Positions 36,346-48,011 are shown, counted from the stretch's first letter. The stretch is 64,000 nt of DNA from Roseibium suaedae (GCF_900142725.1 NZ_FRBW01000001.1:62001-126000); one strand, 5' to 3'. A program made the numbers and translations. Notes: generated from the sequence alone by a model not told the origin.

Positions 36346-36349
36346 GGCT

Positions 36350-37258
36350 CTACCTCCGGTTCATCTGCTTGGGATCGAGCGCATCGCGCAGGCCGTCGCC
36401 CAGAAGGTTGAAGGCGAGGCTGACACAGAGAATGGCAAGGCCCGGAAAGGTCACCGTCCACCAGCTGTCGATCATGTAGCGGCGGCCGGTGGCGATCATC
36501 GCGCCCCATTCGGGCAGGGGCGGCTGCGCCCCGAGGCCCAGGAAGCCGAGGCCGGCAGCGGTCAGGATCACGGTCGCCATGTTGAGGGTCAGGCGGATCA
36601 GCACCGAGGGCAGGCACATGGGCACGATCGAGCGCCAGATGATGCGGCCGGACGAGGCCCCTTGCAGGCGCGCCGCGGCAATATAGTCGGCGGAGCGGAA
36701 GGTGAGGGTCTCGGCCCGGGCCAGGCGGGCAATCGGCGGCCAGGCGGTGAGCGAGATGGCGATGATGGCGTTGTTGAGGCTTGGCCCGAGGGCGGCGACA
36801 AAGGCCAGCGACAGGATCAGCGAGGGGAAGGACAGGAAGATGTCCGTGATCCGCATCAGCACCGTGTCGATCCGGCCGCCGAAATAGCCGGCAACGGTGC
36901 CCACCAGCAGGCCGATGGGGCCAACGATGACCGAGACCAGGGTGATGAAGGTCAAGGTGATGCGCGAGCCGTAGAGAATGCGGCTGTAGATGTCCCGGCC
37001 CAGTTCATCGGTGCCGAAGAAATGCGCCATGCTCGGCGCCTGAAGGGCGCTCTGCAGGTCCTGGGCATAGGGGTCATGGGTGGCCAGCAGCGGCGCCAGC
37101 GCCGCCCCCGACAAGAGCACGGCCAGCACCAGCAGGCCGAAGGCGGATGTAGGGCTTTTCAGAAGAAAAGTCAGGATGTTGCGCAAGGCAATGAGGGACT
37201 GGGGAACCCGTTTCACGGTCTCCCGGGCCGGCCGTTGCGAGGCGTCGGTCATGGTCAT
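36350..37258 (-). CDS. ABC importer permease (DppC/OppC type)
   Basis: This 302-residue inner-membrane permease has about six helices. The N-terminal OppC_N segment (LLKSPTSAFGLLVLAVLLSG) is present, and the BPD_transp_1 domain carries the EAA-like ARAETLTFRSADYIAAAR. Its start overlaps the upstream permease stop by 4 bases. It forms the membrane pore with the DppB-type subunit. Confidence 0.93.
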   Translation of the reverse strand: MTMTDASQRPARETVKRVPQSLIALRNILTFLLKSPTSAFGLLVLAVLLSGAALAPLLATHDPYAQDLQSALQAPSMAHFFGTDELGRDIYSRILYGSRITLTFITLVSVIVGPIGLLVGTVAGYFGGRIDTVLMRITDIFLSFPSLILSLAFVAALGPSLNNAIIAISLTAWPPIARLARAETLTFRSADYIAAARLQGASSGRIIWRSIVPMCLPSVLIRLTLNMATVILTAAGLGFLGLGAQPPLPEWGAMIATGRRYMIDSWWTVTFPGLAILCVSLAFNLLGDGLRDALDPKQMNRR

Positions 37259-38280
37259 CGGGTCCTCGGGTCAAACACGCGGTAGAGAAGATCGGACAGA
37301 AGGTTGAGGGTGATGAAGATCACTCCCACGATCAGGACGCAGGTCATCACCGCGTTCATGTCGCCGATCAGGAGATTGCTGGTGAGATATTGGCCGAAGC
37401 CCGGCCAGGCGAAGACGGTCTCGATCAGCACGGCGCCTTCCAGCAGCGCCCCATAGGCCAGCGCCACGATGGTGACGAGCTGCACCCGGATGTTGCCGAA
37501 GGCATGGCGCCAGATGGTCTGGCGGTTGGACAGGCCTTTGACGCGCGCGGTGGTGATATATTCCTGATTGATCTGATCCAGCATGAAGCTGCGGGTCATG
37601 CGGGTGATATAGGCCGAAGAGGAATAGCCCAGGAGCGCGGCCGGCAGGATGATGTGGTTGACCGCGCTGCGGAAGATCTCCCACTCACCGGCCATGGCGC
37701 TGTCGATCAGGAGGAAGCCGGTCTGTTCGGGCACCAGCCCGATATAGAACTGGTCCATGCGGCCCGAGCCGCCGACCCAGCCGAAATGGGCATAGAAGAT
37801 CAGGAGGGCGATCATGCCGGTCCAGAAGATCGGCATGGAATGGCCTGCAAGGCTCAGGACGCGAACCACGTGATCGGGCCAGCGGTCCTTGTTGACGGCG
37901 GCCAGCACACCCATGGACACGCCAAGCGTGGCGCCAATGAGAATGGCGAAGGTGGCCAGCTCGATGGTGGCCGGCAGCACATAGAGAATGTCCTCCAGCA
38001 CCGGTTTGCCCGTGCGGATGGAGGTGCCGAAATTGAAGGTGGCAACGTCCTTCAGATAATAGAGGAACTGCTGCCACATGGGCCGGTCGAAGCCGAGCTG
38101 TTGGTAGACATGCTCATAGACCTCGCGGGTCGCATCCTCGCCCACCATGGCCCGCACCGGGTCCACGGGCATGACGCGGCCGATCACGAAAGTCAGGATC
38201 AGCAGTCCAAACAGCGTCACGAGGATCGTGCCGCCCTGTCCGGCAATCGCCCCCAACCGGCGGCGGCCTAGATACGCCAT
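37255..38280 (-). CDS. ABC importer permease (DppB/OppB type)
   Basis: This 341-residue permease has the classical OppB N-terminus (TLFGLLILTFVIGRVMPVDP), several membrane helices and an EAA-type loop (SFMLDQINQEYITTARVKGL). I chose ATG 38280 because GGAGGAG lies 6 bases upstream; a longer frame would cross the promoter and operator. It is the first gene of the five-gene importer/hydrolase operon. Confidence 0.93.
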   Translation of the reverse strand: MAYLGRRRLGAIAGQGGTILVTLFGLLILTFVIGRVMPVDPVRAMVGEDATREVYEHVYQQLGFDRPMWQQFLYYLKDVATFNFGTSIRTGKPVLEDILYVLPATIELATFAILIGATLGVSMGVLAAVNKDRWPDHVVRVLSLAGHSMPIFWTGMIALLIFYAHFGWVGGSGRMDQFYIGLVPEQTGFLLIDSAMAGEWEIFRSAVNHIILPAALLGYSSSAYITRMTRSFMLDQINQEYITTARVKGLSNRQTIWRHAFGNIRVQLVTIVALAYGALLEGAVLIETVFAWPGFGQYLTSNLLIGDMNAVMTCVLIVGVIFITLNLLSDLLYRVFDPRTR

Positions 38281-38650
38281 ACAAGCTCCTCCTTCTTGCG
38301 ACGGCCCGGATTTCACATCCGCATTATGTTGGACAAATCTGTTATACAGGATTGCGAATGTCAAGCGGATAGGTGGGGGAGGGTGTCGTTTGGGAAGGCG
38401 GATGAGTCTTGAGGGGAAATGAGCCACACCTCTTCAGAGGGCGCATAACCGAGTAGCGCCAGCTTGAACGCCCAGAGATGAGAAGGATGGCTCCGGCCGC
38501 AGTTGCTGAAAATAAGTTGCAGGCATTGGATGCCGGGTGCTGAAGGCACATTTTCCTGTTGGATGGGGCCTTCCCACGGCAATAAAAATCAAAATGACAG
38601 CCGATTGCCAGCATCTTAGGACGCGGCATAAATAGATCTCTGGGAAAAAT
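38281..38650. other. Promoter region of the ABC operon
   Basis: This 370-base gap lies between the importer operon and tRNA-Arg. It contains the operator at 38339. The remaining sequence (38400-38650) shows no convincing gene on either strand. Confidence 0.45.
38339..38349. promoter_or_regulatory. GntR-type operator, CTGT-TAT-ACAG
   Basis: This 11-base palindrome lies 58 bases upstream of the first permease gene. It is identical to the core of the site at 28147-28159 before the enolase-family gene, linking the importer operon to the GntR regulator at 27248. Confidence 0.72.
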
Positions 38651-38727
38651 TGGCGCACCCGACAGGATTCGAACCTGTGACCCCTGCCTTCGGAGGGCAG
38701 TACTCTATCCAGCTGAGCTACGGGTGC
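38651..38727 (-). tRNA. tRNA-Arg (anticodon CCG)
   Basis: On the minus strand the acceptor stem GCACCCG/CGGGTGC, D-arm, T-arm GGTTCGAATCC and an encoded 3' CCA are all present. The anticodon stem CTGCC/GGCAG encloses the loop CTCCGAA, giving anticodon CCG for the Arg codon CGG. No integrase or att-like duplication is visible nearby. Confidence 0.96.
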
Positions 38728-39042
38728 GTGCCGCGATCCGGAACGAGCCGGTCGGATAGAAGCTCCTGATAGCCCATCACACTGGCGGCATCAATTCCTT
38801 TCTTGTGCTTTTGGACAGGATCAAACGGATTGTTGGAATCCGGGCGTCCGGCGAGAGGGGGAGCAGTTCAGGAAAGACGTGCCGGCTGCGGGAAGGGGAT
38901 GAAGAAGGTGGGGGCGGGCGCGGCAGAAACGCAGGCTCTTTGCTGAGGTGCGCGCCTCTTCGAAGGAGGCTCCTTGGCAGTGGTGAGGCCGGGCTCTACG
39001 AGGTCATGCAGGATTGGAAAGCAAAGGCTGTCACTGGAAAAC

Positions 39043-39075
39043 AAAAAAAACGCGCGGACCCAAAGGGACCGCGCG
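39043..39075 (-). terminator. Orphan minus-strand intrinsic terminator
   Basis: CGCGCGGACCC pairs with GGGACCGCGCG (one mismatch) around AAA. On the minus strand the stem is followed by eight T residues, a canonical intrinsic terminator. No minus-strand protein gene ends here, so it may end a small RNA starting to the right. Confidence 0.6.
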
Positions 39076-39447
39076 AAACAAGTTTTAGTGCACGTGGCCC
39101 CATCGACCACTCATTGTTTATACATTGAATTGCCTAGGGAGTCATCATCAGCATCTCAAAAAGTACAAGGCGGATGCAAGATCTTGTCGTCCTCAGTCAA
39201 GTTTCGACTATTTGAAATTAGATGTTTCGCTTGGTTTCCGAAGGGCGGGCAAGTTTAGGGGAAGGGCTGGCAGTCCTTTCACAGACAGGAAAGTGGATGC
39301 TGTGGCAGGTTGCAGCAGGTGCCCACGGTAGGAAGTGATAGTATATATGGACTGCCGTTTCGGACGGCGTGATTGATGCTTGAGTGGTTCGCTGGCAAGC
39401 TTCCGGCAGGTAATGCGCGAAGGACGGAAGGAATCTCATCTAAGCCA

Positions 39448-39476
39448 TTGACGTTGTCCGGTCCCCGCTTTATACA
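39448..39476 (+). promoter_or_regulatory. Sigma-70 promoter for rpsT
   Basis: TTGACG (39448-39453) and TATACA (39471-39476) are separated by exactly 17 bases. Transcription would start near 39483, giving a leader of about 120 bases with a GGCGG/CCGCC stem; S20 often autoregulates through its leader. Confidence 0.8.
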
Positions 39477-39602
39477 AGCGCCCAACCGGTGGCGGGACTA
39501 CTCGCCGCCGTTGTTTTCGATCGGGTTCGCTTCCGCTTAGGCAAGGGGATCCGCCCGGTTTAACCTGGACATTAGTTCCACCTACGGATCAGGATTGAGC
39601 CC

Positions 39603-39869
39603 ATGGCCAATACACCCTCGGCCAAGAAGGCGGCCCGCAAGATTGCCCGCCGGACGGCCACGAACAAAGCTCGTCGGAGCCGCGTGCGGACGTTTTTGCG
39701 CAAGGTAGAGGAAGCAATCGCTTCCGGTGACCAGGCCGCAGCCAGCGACGCTCTGAAGGCAGCTCAGCCGGAAATCATGCGCGCAGCGACCAAGGGCGTT
39801 CTTCACGCCAACACGGCCGCCCGCAAGGTGTCCCGTCTGAACGCACGTGTAAAGGCGATTAGCGCATAA
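39603..39869 (+). CDS. rpsT: 30S ribosomal protein S20
   Basis: This 88-residue, strongly basic protein binds 16S rRNA early in small-subunit assembly. The sequence [19 protein letters not shown], the internal [14 protein letters not shown] and the C-terminal [17 protein letters not shown] are diagnostic. It has a good sigma-70 promoter upstream and a strong terminator 25 bases after its stop. Confidence 0.98.
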   Translation: MANTPSAKKAARKIARRTATNKARRSRVRTFLRKVEEAIASGDQAAASDALKAAQPEIMRAATKGVLHANTAARKVSRLNARVKAISA

Positions 39870-40513
39870 TTAATGATTGTGCGCATCGTTGCAAAAACCC
39901 GGCTTCAGGCCGGGTTTTTTTTTAGCCTGGCAAGGGCTCTGTGCTGACCATTGTCAATTGAGTCAGCAAAATAGGAGCTTTTGGACGCATCTCGCGCTGA
40001 CATAAATTTTTTAATAAAAACAAGTACTTAGCGATAGGTTGGGGTGGGGGCTTGGTTGTGGCTTCGATTCTGGGTGAGTCAAGGTGGAACTTGATTCATT
40101 TTTTTTCCTACCCCCAGCTTATGCTGGTTCAAGGGCTGCGAGGCTTGGAAAATCCCTGAAGAAAAAAGCATTTGTGCGCTGCCCAGCCAGGGGGGTAAGC
40201 GGGGTGACGTAAGGGAGCTTTTTGCCCCCCCGGATATTTGTTGGACACAGGCTGTTGCCCGGCCCGGAGGGGCTGTATATGTTGGTTTCACCGGCGGGCT
40301 GAAAGGTCTGGCGAGCAAAAAAAAGATAAAAACCATCTGGGTAAATTATGGTCACAATGGCAAAAAAGAGATCAGAGTTTTCCCAAAGATGGACTGGCAG
40401 TGAATACAAAAATGTACTCATTGCTGAGGTTGGTCATATCTAGTTCCGGCTGAAGTTCTCAGAAATTTGAAAGTATAGTCAGCAACAGCCTTCGCTGTTG
40501 TTAAGGGGGCACT
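39870..40513. other. AT-rich intergenic region between rpsT and rhodanese gene
   Basis: Beyond the rpsT terminator this 644-base gap has an AT-rich tract near 40004-40030 (TTTTTTAATAAAAAC) and G-rich runs (40038-40060). I looked for DnaA boxes (TTATNCACA) as signs of an origin and found none exact, so I do not call oriC. No gene is supported. Confidence 0.45.
39893..39923 (+). terminator. Rho-independent terminator of rpsT
   Basis: ACCCGGC TTCA GGCCGGGT makes a stable stem with a tetraloop-sized turn, followed by a run of T residues. It is preceded by A residues, so it could act in both directions. Confidence 0.93.
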
Positions 40514-40954
40514 GTGCAAAATTCAGAACGCTATGCCGGCGATGTGGAACCACGCGCCGCCTATGAAAATTTGTCGCATGCATCCCAGGCTGTCCTGGTG
40601 GACGTGCGCACTCAGGCCGAGTGGAATTTCGTTGGCGTCCCGGATTTGCGGGCTTTTGATGGCGAGCCTCTCTTCGTGGAGTGGCAAAGCTTTCCTCCTG
40701 CGCCTCCTGTCAATGGATTTATTGGTCAGCTGGCCAAAAAAATGTCCGAGAAAGGACTTGACCAGACGGCCTCAATCTATTTTTTGTGCCGCTCCGGCGT
40801 CAGGAGCCTCGCGGCAGCAAATGCCATGGCGCAAGCCGGTTACGTCAATTGCTTCAATATTGCAGGCGGTTTCGAAGGGCCTCTGAATCCAGAGGGTCAT
40901 CGAGGCGTGCAATCCGGCTGGAAGGCCTCCGGATTGCCTTGGATCCAGTCCTGA
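40514..40954 (+). CDS. Rhodanese-like domain protein
   Basis: This single-domain 146-residue rhodanese (sulphurtransferase fold) has DVRTQAEW in the first half and an active-site loop C-R-S-G-V-R-S with the catalytic Cys at residue 92. It has a GTG start with AAGGGGG before it. It has no signal peptide, so it is cytoplasmic. It lies just upstream of dnaA; the sulphur donor or acceptor is unknown. Confidence 0.9.
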   Translation: MQNSERYAGDVEPRAAYENLSHASQAVLVDVRTQAEWNFVGVPDLRAFDGEPLFVEWQSFPPAPPVNGFIGQLAKKMSEKGLDQTASIYFLCRSGVRSLAAANAMAQAGYVNCFNIAGGFEGPLNPEGHRGVQSGWKASGLPWIQS

Positions 40955-41027
40955 TTTTCCTGTTCTGAACAGGTTCTACCGGCAGGTGTTAAAGCCCGCC
41001 GATCTCATAACCGTCCCAATCGGGACA

Positions 41028-41033
41028 TATAAT
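41028..41033 (+). promoter_or_regulatory. Probable dnaA -10 element
   Basis: A perfect TATAAT would start transcription near 41040. The -35 position (TCATAA, 17-base spacer) is poor, so activation may be required. This placement argues against the GTG at 41038 being the dnaA start. Confidence 0.5.
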
Positions 41034-41103
41034 AGCTGTGCACTCAGCATTTAGCCAAAGAGCGGCTGTGGCGGATCGCTCTTTAAAACAGGAGGCGGAA
41101 GAA

Positions 41104-42585
41104 ATGCAGGTTCAGGAGGCAAGCGGCTCCGAACACTGGAACCGTGTGAAAAAGCGGCTCCGCGCGGAACTTGGTGATGACGTCTTTTCCAGCTGGTTCG
41201 CACGTGTCGACCTGGAAGAGCATGCAGAAGGCACTGTGCGCCTGTCTGTCCCGACCCGGTTTCTCAAGCAGTGGATTCAATCCCACTACAATGAGCGCCT
41301 GATGGGTCTGTGGAAGGGTGAATGTGACAACGTTCACAAGATCGAGCTGACCGTCCGTGGCGCAGTGCGCCCGCGGCAGGTGTCCGCTCCGGTCAAGGCT
41401 GGCATTCCGGCGCCCCAGCGCCCGAAGATTGCCTCCGTGGAACCGCGTCTGGATGGGTTTTCCGACAACAGCAATTCTGTTGCCGCAGCGCAGGCTGCAA
41501 CGGCCGCTCTTGGTCGTGGTGAAAGTGTTTCCGAAGTTGGCCGCGACATTCTTCAGGGCGCAGCCCTGGATCCGAAATACACGTTCGAGACATTTGTTGA
41601 AGGCGAGTCCAATGGTCTGGCTCTGGCGGCTGCCCGTCAGGTTGCCTCCGGCGGTGCCGTGACCTTCAATCCTCTTTATCTTCATGCGTCTGTCGGACTG
41701 GGCAAGACCCACCTGATGCAGGCCGTTGCGGCCAAGGTGCGGGCGTCTGGCCGCAAGGTGCTTTACCTCACCGCCGAACATTTCATGTACCGCTTCGTGT
41801 CTGCCCTGAAGGCGCAGTCCGCTCTGGCGTTCAAGGAAACCCTGCGGACGATCGATCTCCTCCTGATCGACGACATGCAGTTTCTGCACGGCAAGCAGGT
41901 GCAGCAGGAATTCTGCCACACGCTCAACGCCTTGATCGACGGTGCCCGTCAGGTCATCGTGGCGGCTGACCGGGCTCCATCCGAACTGGACACCCTGGAT
42001 GACCGGGTTCGCTCCCGTCTGTCCGGTGGTCTGGTTGTCGGCATCCATGAGCCGGACTTCTCGCTTCGCCGCAACATCCTGTCGGCGCGCGTCGGCTTGG
42101 CGCAGCGCAGCTATCCGAACTTTGAAGTTCCGGACAGCGTGCTGGATTTCGTGGCCCGCCACGTCGTGTCTTCCGGACGCGATCTGGAAGGCGCGCTGAA
42201 CCGCCTCGTCGCGCATAATCAGCTGACCAATCAGCCGATTACCCAGGAAATGGCGGAGTTGACCCTCCGCGACCTCATCCGCTCGAGCGAACCGCGCCGT
42301 GTGAAGATCGAGGATATCCAGCGGGTCGTGTCCAAGCACTATAATGTGACCAAGGCTGACCTTCTGTCCGCGCGCCGGACCCGGACGATCGTCCGTCCGC
42401 GTCAGATTGCCATGTATCTGGCCAAGGTCATGACGCCGCGGTCCCTGCCGGAAATCGGCCGCCGCTTTGGCAATCGCGATCACACCACGGTGCTTCATGC
42501 CGTGCGCAAGATCGAGGAAATGGCCCGTGCCGACAACGCGCTGGCTCAGGAGCTGGAGCTGCTGAAGCGCATGCTCGACGCGTGA
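41104..42585 (+). CDS. dnaA: Chromosomal replication initiator DnaA
   Basis: This 493-residue initiator has domain I ([22 protein letters not shown]), a variable linker, an AAA+ domain III with Walker A VGLGKTHL near residue 200 and Walker [11 protein letters not shown], and the domain IV DNA-binding signature ([23 protein letters not shown]). I chose ATG 41104 because AGGAGG lies 8 bases upstream. The upstream GTG at 41038 falls at the expected transcription start and would add 22 uncharacteristic residues. Confidence 0.97.
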   Translation: MQVQEASGSEHWNRVKKRLRAELGDDVFSSWFARVDLEEHAEGTVRLSVPTRFLKQWIQSHYNERLMGLWKGECDNVHKIELTVRGAVRPRQVSAPVKAGIPAPQRPKIASVEPRLDGFSDNSNSVAAAQAATAALGRGESVSEVGRDILQGAALDPKYTFETFVEGESNGLALAAARQVASGGAVTFNPLYLHASVGLGKTHLMQAVAAKVRASGRKVLYLTAEHFMYRFVSALKAQSALAFKETLRTIDLLLIDDMQFLHGKQVQQEFCHTLNALIDGARQVIVAADRAPSELDTLDDRVRSRLSGGLVVGIHEPDFSLRRNILSARVGLAQRSYPNFEVPDSVLDFVARHVVSSGRDLEGALNRLVAHNQLTNQPITQEMAELTLRDLIRSSEPRRVKIEDIQRVVSKHYNVTKADLLSARRTRTIVRPRQIAMYLAKVMTPRSLPEIGRRFGNRDHTTVLHAVRKIEEMARADNALAQELELLKRMLDA

Positions 42586-42621
42586 GCCTTCAAAGGTTTA
42601 CCGCGGGAATTTAACAGGTTG

Positions 42622-42654
42622 AGAGGGGCGTCTTTCGGGGCGCCCCTCTTGCAT
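42622..42654 (+). terminator. Terminator after dnaA
   Basis: AGAGGGGCG pairs with CGCCCCTCT around a 10-base loop, 36 bases after the dnaA stop. The T-rich tail is weak, so some readthrough into dnaN is possible. Confidence 0.65.
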
Positions 42655-42763
42655 TTCAAGCCCATTCCGGGCAGTGTCTTCAGCCCCGCTTCCCTTCGTG
42701 GAAGCGCCTAGAGTTCCATGAACCGGGACGTCTTCCCGGACTTCTCAAGTACGGACATTGCGT

Positions 42764-43882
42764 ATGAAAGCGACCCTCGAGCGGACCGACCTCCTCAAGT
42801 CCCTGACCCATGTGCACCGGGTTGTCGAGCGCCGTAACACCATTCCGATCCTGTCGAACGTCCTGCTGCGCGCCGAAGGCGGTGCCTTGCAGCTGAAGGC
42901 GACGGACCTTGATCTGGAAATCGTGGAAACCGTGCCGGCAATGGTGGAAATGAGCGGTGCGACCACCGTTCCGGCCCACATGATCTATGACATTGTGCGC
43001 AAGTTGCCGGATGGCTCCCAGGTTGTCCTGGAAACCACCAGCGACAATGCAACGCTGGAAATCCGGGCAGGCCGGTCGCGCTTCTCCTTGCAGATGCTGC
43101 CGGAAACCGACTTCCCGGATCTGACGGCGGGCGAGTTCAGCCATGGCTTCTCGCTCACGGCTGCCGAATTCCGCAAGCTGATCGACACGACCCAGTTTGC
43201 AATCTCGACCGAAGAGACCCGGTATTATCTCAACGGCATCTACATGCATTCGGTCGATGGCGCGAAGGGCCAGCGGTTCCGTGCTGTTGCCACCGACGGG
43301 CATCGTCTGGCGCAGGCGGAAGTTCCGGCGCCGAACGGCTCCATGGGCATGCCGGGTGTGATCGTTCCGCGCAAGACTGTCGGTGAAATCCAGAAGCTGC
43401 TGGAAACCCCGGACGCGAATGTCCAGATCGAGCTGTCGGAAACCAAGATCCGCATCACCACCGGTGCCGTGGTTCTCACGTCCAAGCTGATCGATGGCAC
43501 TTTCCCGGACTATGGCCGGGTCATTCCGCAAGGCAATGACAAGGAAATGCGGGTCGACCGGGACGAGTTCAAGGAAGCCGTTGACCGTGTGTCGACCATT
43601 TCCTCCGAACGCGGACGTGCGGTGAAGATTTCGCTGTCCGAGGGCCGTATGGTTCTGGCGGTCAACAATCCGGATTCCGGCAGTGCGACGGAAGAGCTGG
43701 CGGTGGAATATGAGTCCACGCCGCTCGAGATCGGTTTCAACTCCCGTTATCTCCTGGACATCGCCAACCAGCTTACCAGTGATACGGCCCTGTTCCGCCT
43801 CGCGGATTCTGGCTCCCCGACGCTGATCCAGGACAACACGATTGATGATTGCCTCTTCGTCCTGATGCCGATGCGGGTCTGA
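42764..43882 (+). CDS. dnaN: DNA polymerase III beta subunit (sliding clamp)
   Basis: This 372-residue clamp begins MKATLERTDLLKSLTHVHRV and has the conserved ERRNTIPILSNVLL near its N-terminus. Three repeated clamp domains follow, ending DDCLFVLMPMRV, the family's usual C-terminus. ATG 42764 gives the standard start although no strong Shine-Dalgarno precedes it. It forms the ring that tethers polymerase III to DNA and lies between dnaA and recF in the common order. Confidence 0.97.
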   Translation: MKATLERTDLLKSLTHVHRVVERRNTIPILSNVLLRAEGGALQLKATDLDLEIVETVPAMVEMSGATTVPAHMIYDIVRKLPDGSQVVLETTSDNATLEIRAGRSRFSLQMLPETDFPDLTAGEFSHGFSLTAAEFRKLIDTTQFAISTEETRYYLNGIYMHSVDGAKGQRFRAVATDGHRLAQAEVPAPNGSMGMPGVIVPRKTVGEIQKLLETPDANVQIELSETKIRITTGAVVLTSKLIDGTFPDYGRVIPQGNDKEMRVDRDEFKEAVDRVSTISSERGRAVKISLSEGRMVLAVNNPDSGSATEELAVEYESTPLEIGFNSRYLLDIANQLTSDTALFRLADSGSPTLIQDNTIDDCLFVLMPMRV

Positions 43883-43976
43883 CGCATCCACGAAATTGGC
43901 CGGCAGCCGTTTGCCTCATCGGCACAACACGGCTGCTGGTTTCTATGGTTCGGTGCACGGATCTGGATGAGGGATC

Positions 43977-45119
43977 ATGTCTGATTGGACACAGGCGGGG
44001 CTGACCCGCCTGACATTGACCGATTTCCGGAACTATGAGCGCCTGGATCTTGTCTTCACCGGGCAGCTCGTCGCCTTTGTTGGCGACAATGGCATCGGCA
44101 AGACAAACATTCTCGAAGCCATTTCCTTTCTGACGGCGGGCCGCGGGCTGCGCCGCGCAGCCATTTCCGATATCGCCCGGCTGGGCGGTTCTGGTGGCTG
44201 GAGCGTTTCTGCCAGCATGGTGCGGGATGATCTCGACACCAGGATCGGTACCGGGCTGACACCTGGAGAAGCCGGGCGCCGGGTGCGCATTGACGGCGAA
44301 GATGCGCGTAGTTCCGAAGCGTTGCTCGACTATATGCGGGTGCTCTGGCTGGTGCCGGCCATGGATGGGCTGTTTACCGGACCGGCCGGGGACCGGCGCA
44401 GGTTTCTTGACCGCTTGACCTTATCTCTTGATCCGAGCCATGGGCGTCGGGTCGCGGATTTTGAAAAGGCGCTGCGTCAGCGCAACCGGCTTCTCGATCA
44501 GGGCGGCAGCGCGTCCTATCTCTCCGCCATCGAAACGCAGGTCGCCGAACTCGGGACGGCTGTTTCCATCGCCCGGAGCGAAACCGTCAGCCTGCTGTCT
44601 GAAACCGTCAGGCTTCAAGCAGAGGGCGGACTGCCGTTTCCGCTGGCAAAGCTTGCCCTTGAAGGGGCATTCGAGACCGGAACGTTGGGCCTCAGCGCCA
44701 TCGACCGTGAGGATCTCTTCAGGGAATGGCTTGAAGAGGGTCGGGGAAGGGACCGGGCCGCCGGCCGAACGCTGACGGGTCCACATCTTTCTGACCTGCA
44801 TGTCCGGCACGCGGCAAAGGACATGCCTGCCTCTCAATCCTCCACCGGAGAACAGAAGGCACTGCTGATCGGCCTGGTCCTGGCGCATGCGGAACTCACC
44901 GCGCAGGTCAGTGGAATGAAGCCGGTTCTGCTTCTGGACGAAATTGCCGCCCATCTGGATCCGGGCCGGCGCAAGGCGCTCTTCGACAAGCTGCAGGGTC
45001 TGGGCGGTCAGGTCTTCATGACCGGCACCGACAGGGCGCTGTTCGAGGGCTTGCCTGAGGGCGGAGAAATCTTCCGGATCGCGCAAGGCGGAACTGCGAT
45101 GCGCGATCCGGTCGAATGA
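43977..45119 (+). CDS. recF: DNA replication and repair protein RecF
   Basis: This 380-residue SMC-like ATPase loads RecA at gaps in the RecFOR pathway. It shows LTDFRNYERLDLVF, Walker A GDNGIGKT (36-43), a signature region around STGEQKALLIGLVLAHA and Walker B PVLLLDEIAAHLD. It follows dnaN after 94 bases with GAGGGATC before the ATG. Confidence 0.96.
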   Translation: MSDWTQAGLTRLTLTDFRNYERLDLVFTGQLVAFVGDNGIGKTNILEAISFLTAGRGLRRAAISDIARLGGSGGWSVSASMVRDDLDTRIGTGLTPGEAGRRVRIDGEDARSSEALLDYMRVLWLVPAMDGLFTGPAGDRRRFLDRLTLSLDPSHGRRVADFEKALRQRNRLLDQGGSASYLSAIETQVAELGTAVSIARSETVSLLSETVRLQAEGGLPFPLAKLALEGAFETGTLGLSAIDREDLFREWLEEGRGRDRAAGRTLTGPHLSDLHVRHAAKDMPASQSSTGEQKALLIGLVLAHAELTAQVSGMKPVLLLDEIAAHLDPGRRKALFDKLQGLGGQVFMTGTDRALFEGLPEGGEIFRIAQGGTAMRDPVE

Positions 45120-45135
45120 AGATTTACGAGGCAAA

Positions 45136-45315
45136 TCAGACGGTTATGTCAACGAGGGTGCCGGTGCCTCTGGGGGCGGGAGCCGAAGTTCCGCCCATGT
45201 CATCCGCATCATGATCGTTGATCTTGTCCGGTCCAGGTCCTTCCCTCATTTCGCGGGAGGAAACCTGACTGGCCTTCTGAGCAATTGCCCCACTTCCAAC
45301 ACTTCCGACATTCAT
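45136..45315 (-). CDS. Small conserved-looking protein of unknown function
   Basis: This 59-residue frame has ATG 45315 and GAGGA 9 bases upstream. It begins MNVGSVGSGAIAQKAS, has an acidic Asp-rich centre (GPGPDKINDHDADDMGG) and ends in a Pro/Thr-rich tail GTGTLVDITV. I recall similarly built short proteins in related alphaproteobacteria but cannot name a family. It has no membrane segment and is probably disordered. A perfect CtrA-type site lies 49 bases upstream, which supports it being a real, regulated gene. It converges on recF. Confidence 0.6.
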   Translation of the reverse strand: MNVGSVGSGAIAQKASQVSSREMREGPGPDKINDHDADDMGGTSAPAPRGTGTLVDITV

Positions 45316-45363
45316 GATCAATGTCCTCAAAGTGCCCCCGCAGACAGGAAGCGCTTTGACTGG

Positions 45364-45378
45364 TTAACAGGCAATTAA
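45364..45378. promoter_or_regulatory. CtrA-type site TTAA-N7-TTAA
   Basis: TTAACAGGCAATTAA exactly matches the full CtrA box of alphaproteobacteria. It lies between the leftward 59-residue gene (start 45315) and rightward gyrB (start 45579). Its distance suits control of the small gene best. Confidence 0.6.
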
Positions 45379-45557
45379 TGCTTTCGTATTTCTGAAACAA
45401 CGATCCGTCGCGGGCTGTTCCAATCCAACAGAAATCGCCCTCTTGAAGCGGGCGGCCGGGAGGCTCGCAAGGCCTAGGGTTCCCAAGGTTTTCCCCCGGT
45501 GATCCTGCCGAGTTGAATGCTGCCGGGAACCCCGTATAACGGACTGACAAACTCTAA

Positions 45558-48011
<2,454 letters not shown>

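Larger units (their letters stand above)
38728..39602. other. Long intergenic region with orphan terminator and rpsT promoter
   Basis: In this 875-base gap I support a minus-strand terminator-like hairpin (39043-39075), the rpsT promoter (39448-39476) and the rpsT leader. The frame 38805-39128 has no protein-like character and no plausible ribosome site. Confidence 0.5.

Noticed and set aside
38805..39128. 107-residue plus-strand frame after tRNA-Arg
   Set aside because: It has no ribosome site, an unnatural Arg/Gly-rich composition, and runs through a minus-strand terminator hairpin.
41083..42498. 471-residue open frame antisense to dnaA
   Set aside because: It is a mirror of dnaA codons; no recognisable motif.
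39870..42763. Possible oriC near dnaA
   Set aside because: Gene order and AT-rich tracts are suggestive, but I found no exact DnaA boxes, and in alphaproteobacteria the origin is often elsewhere. GC-skew would be needed.
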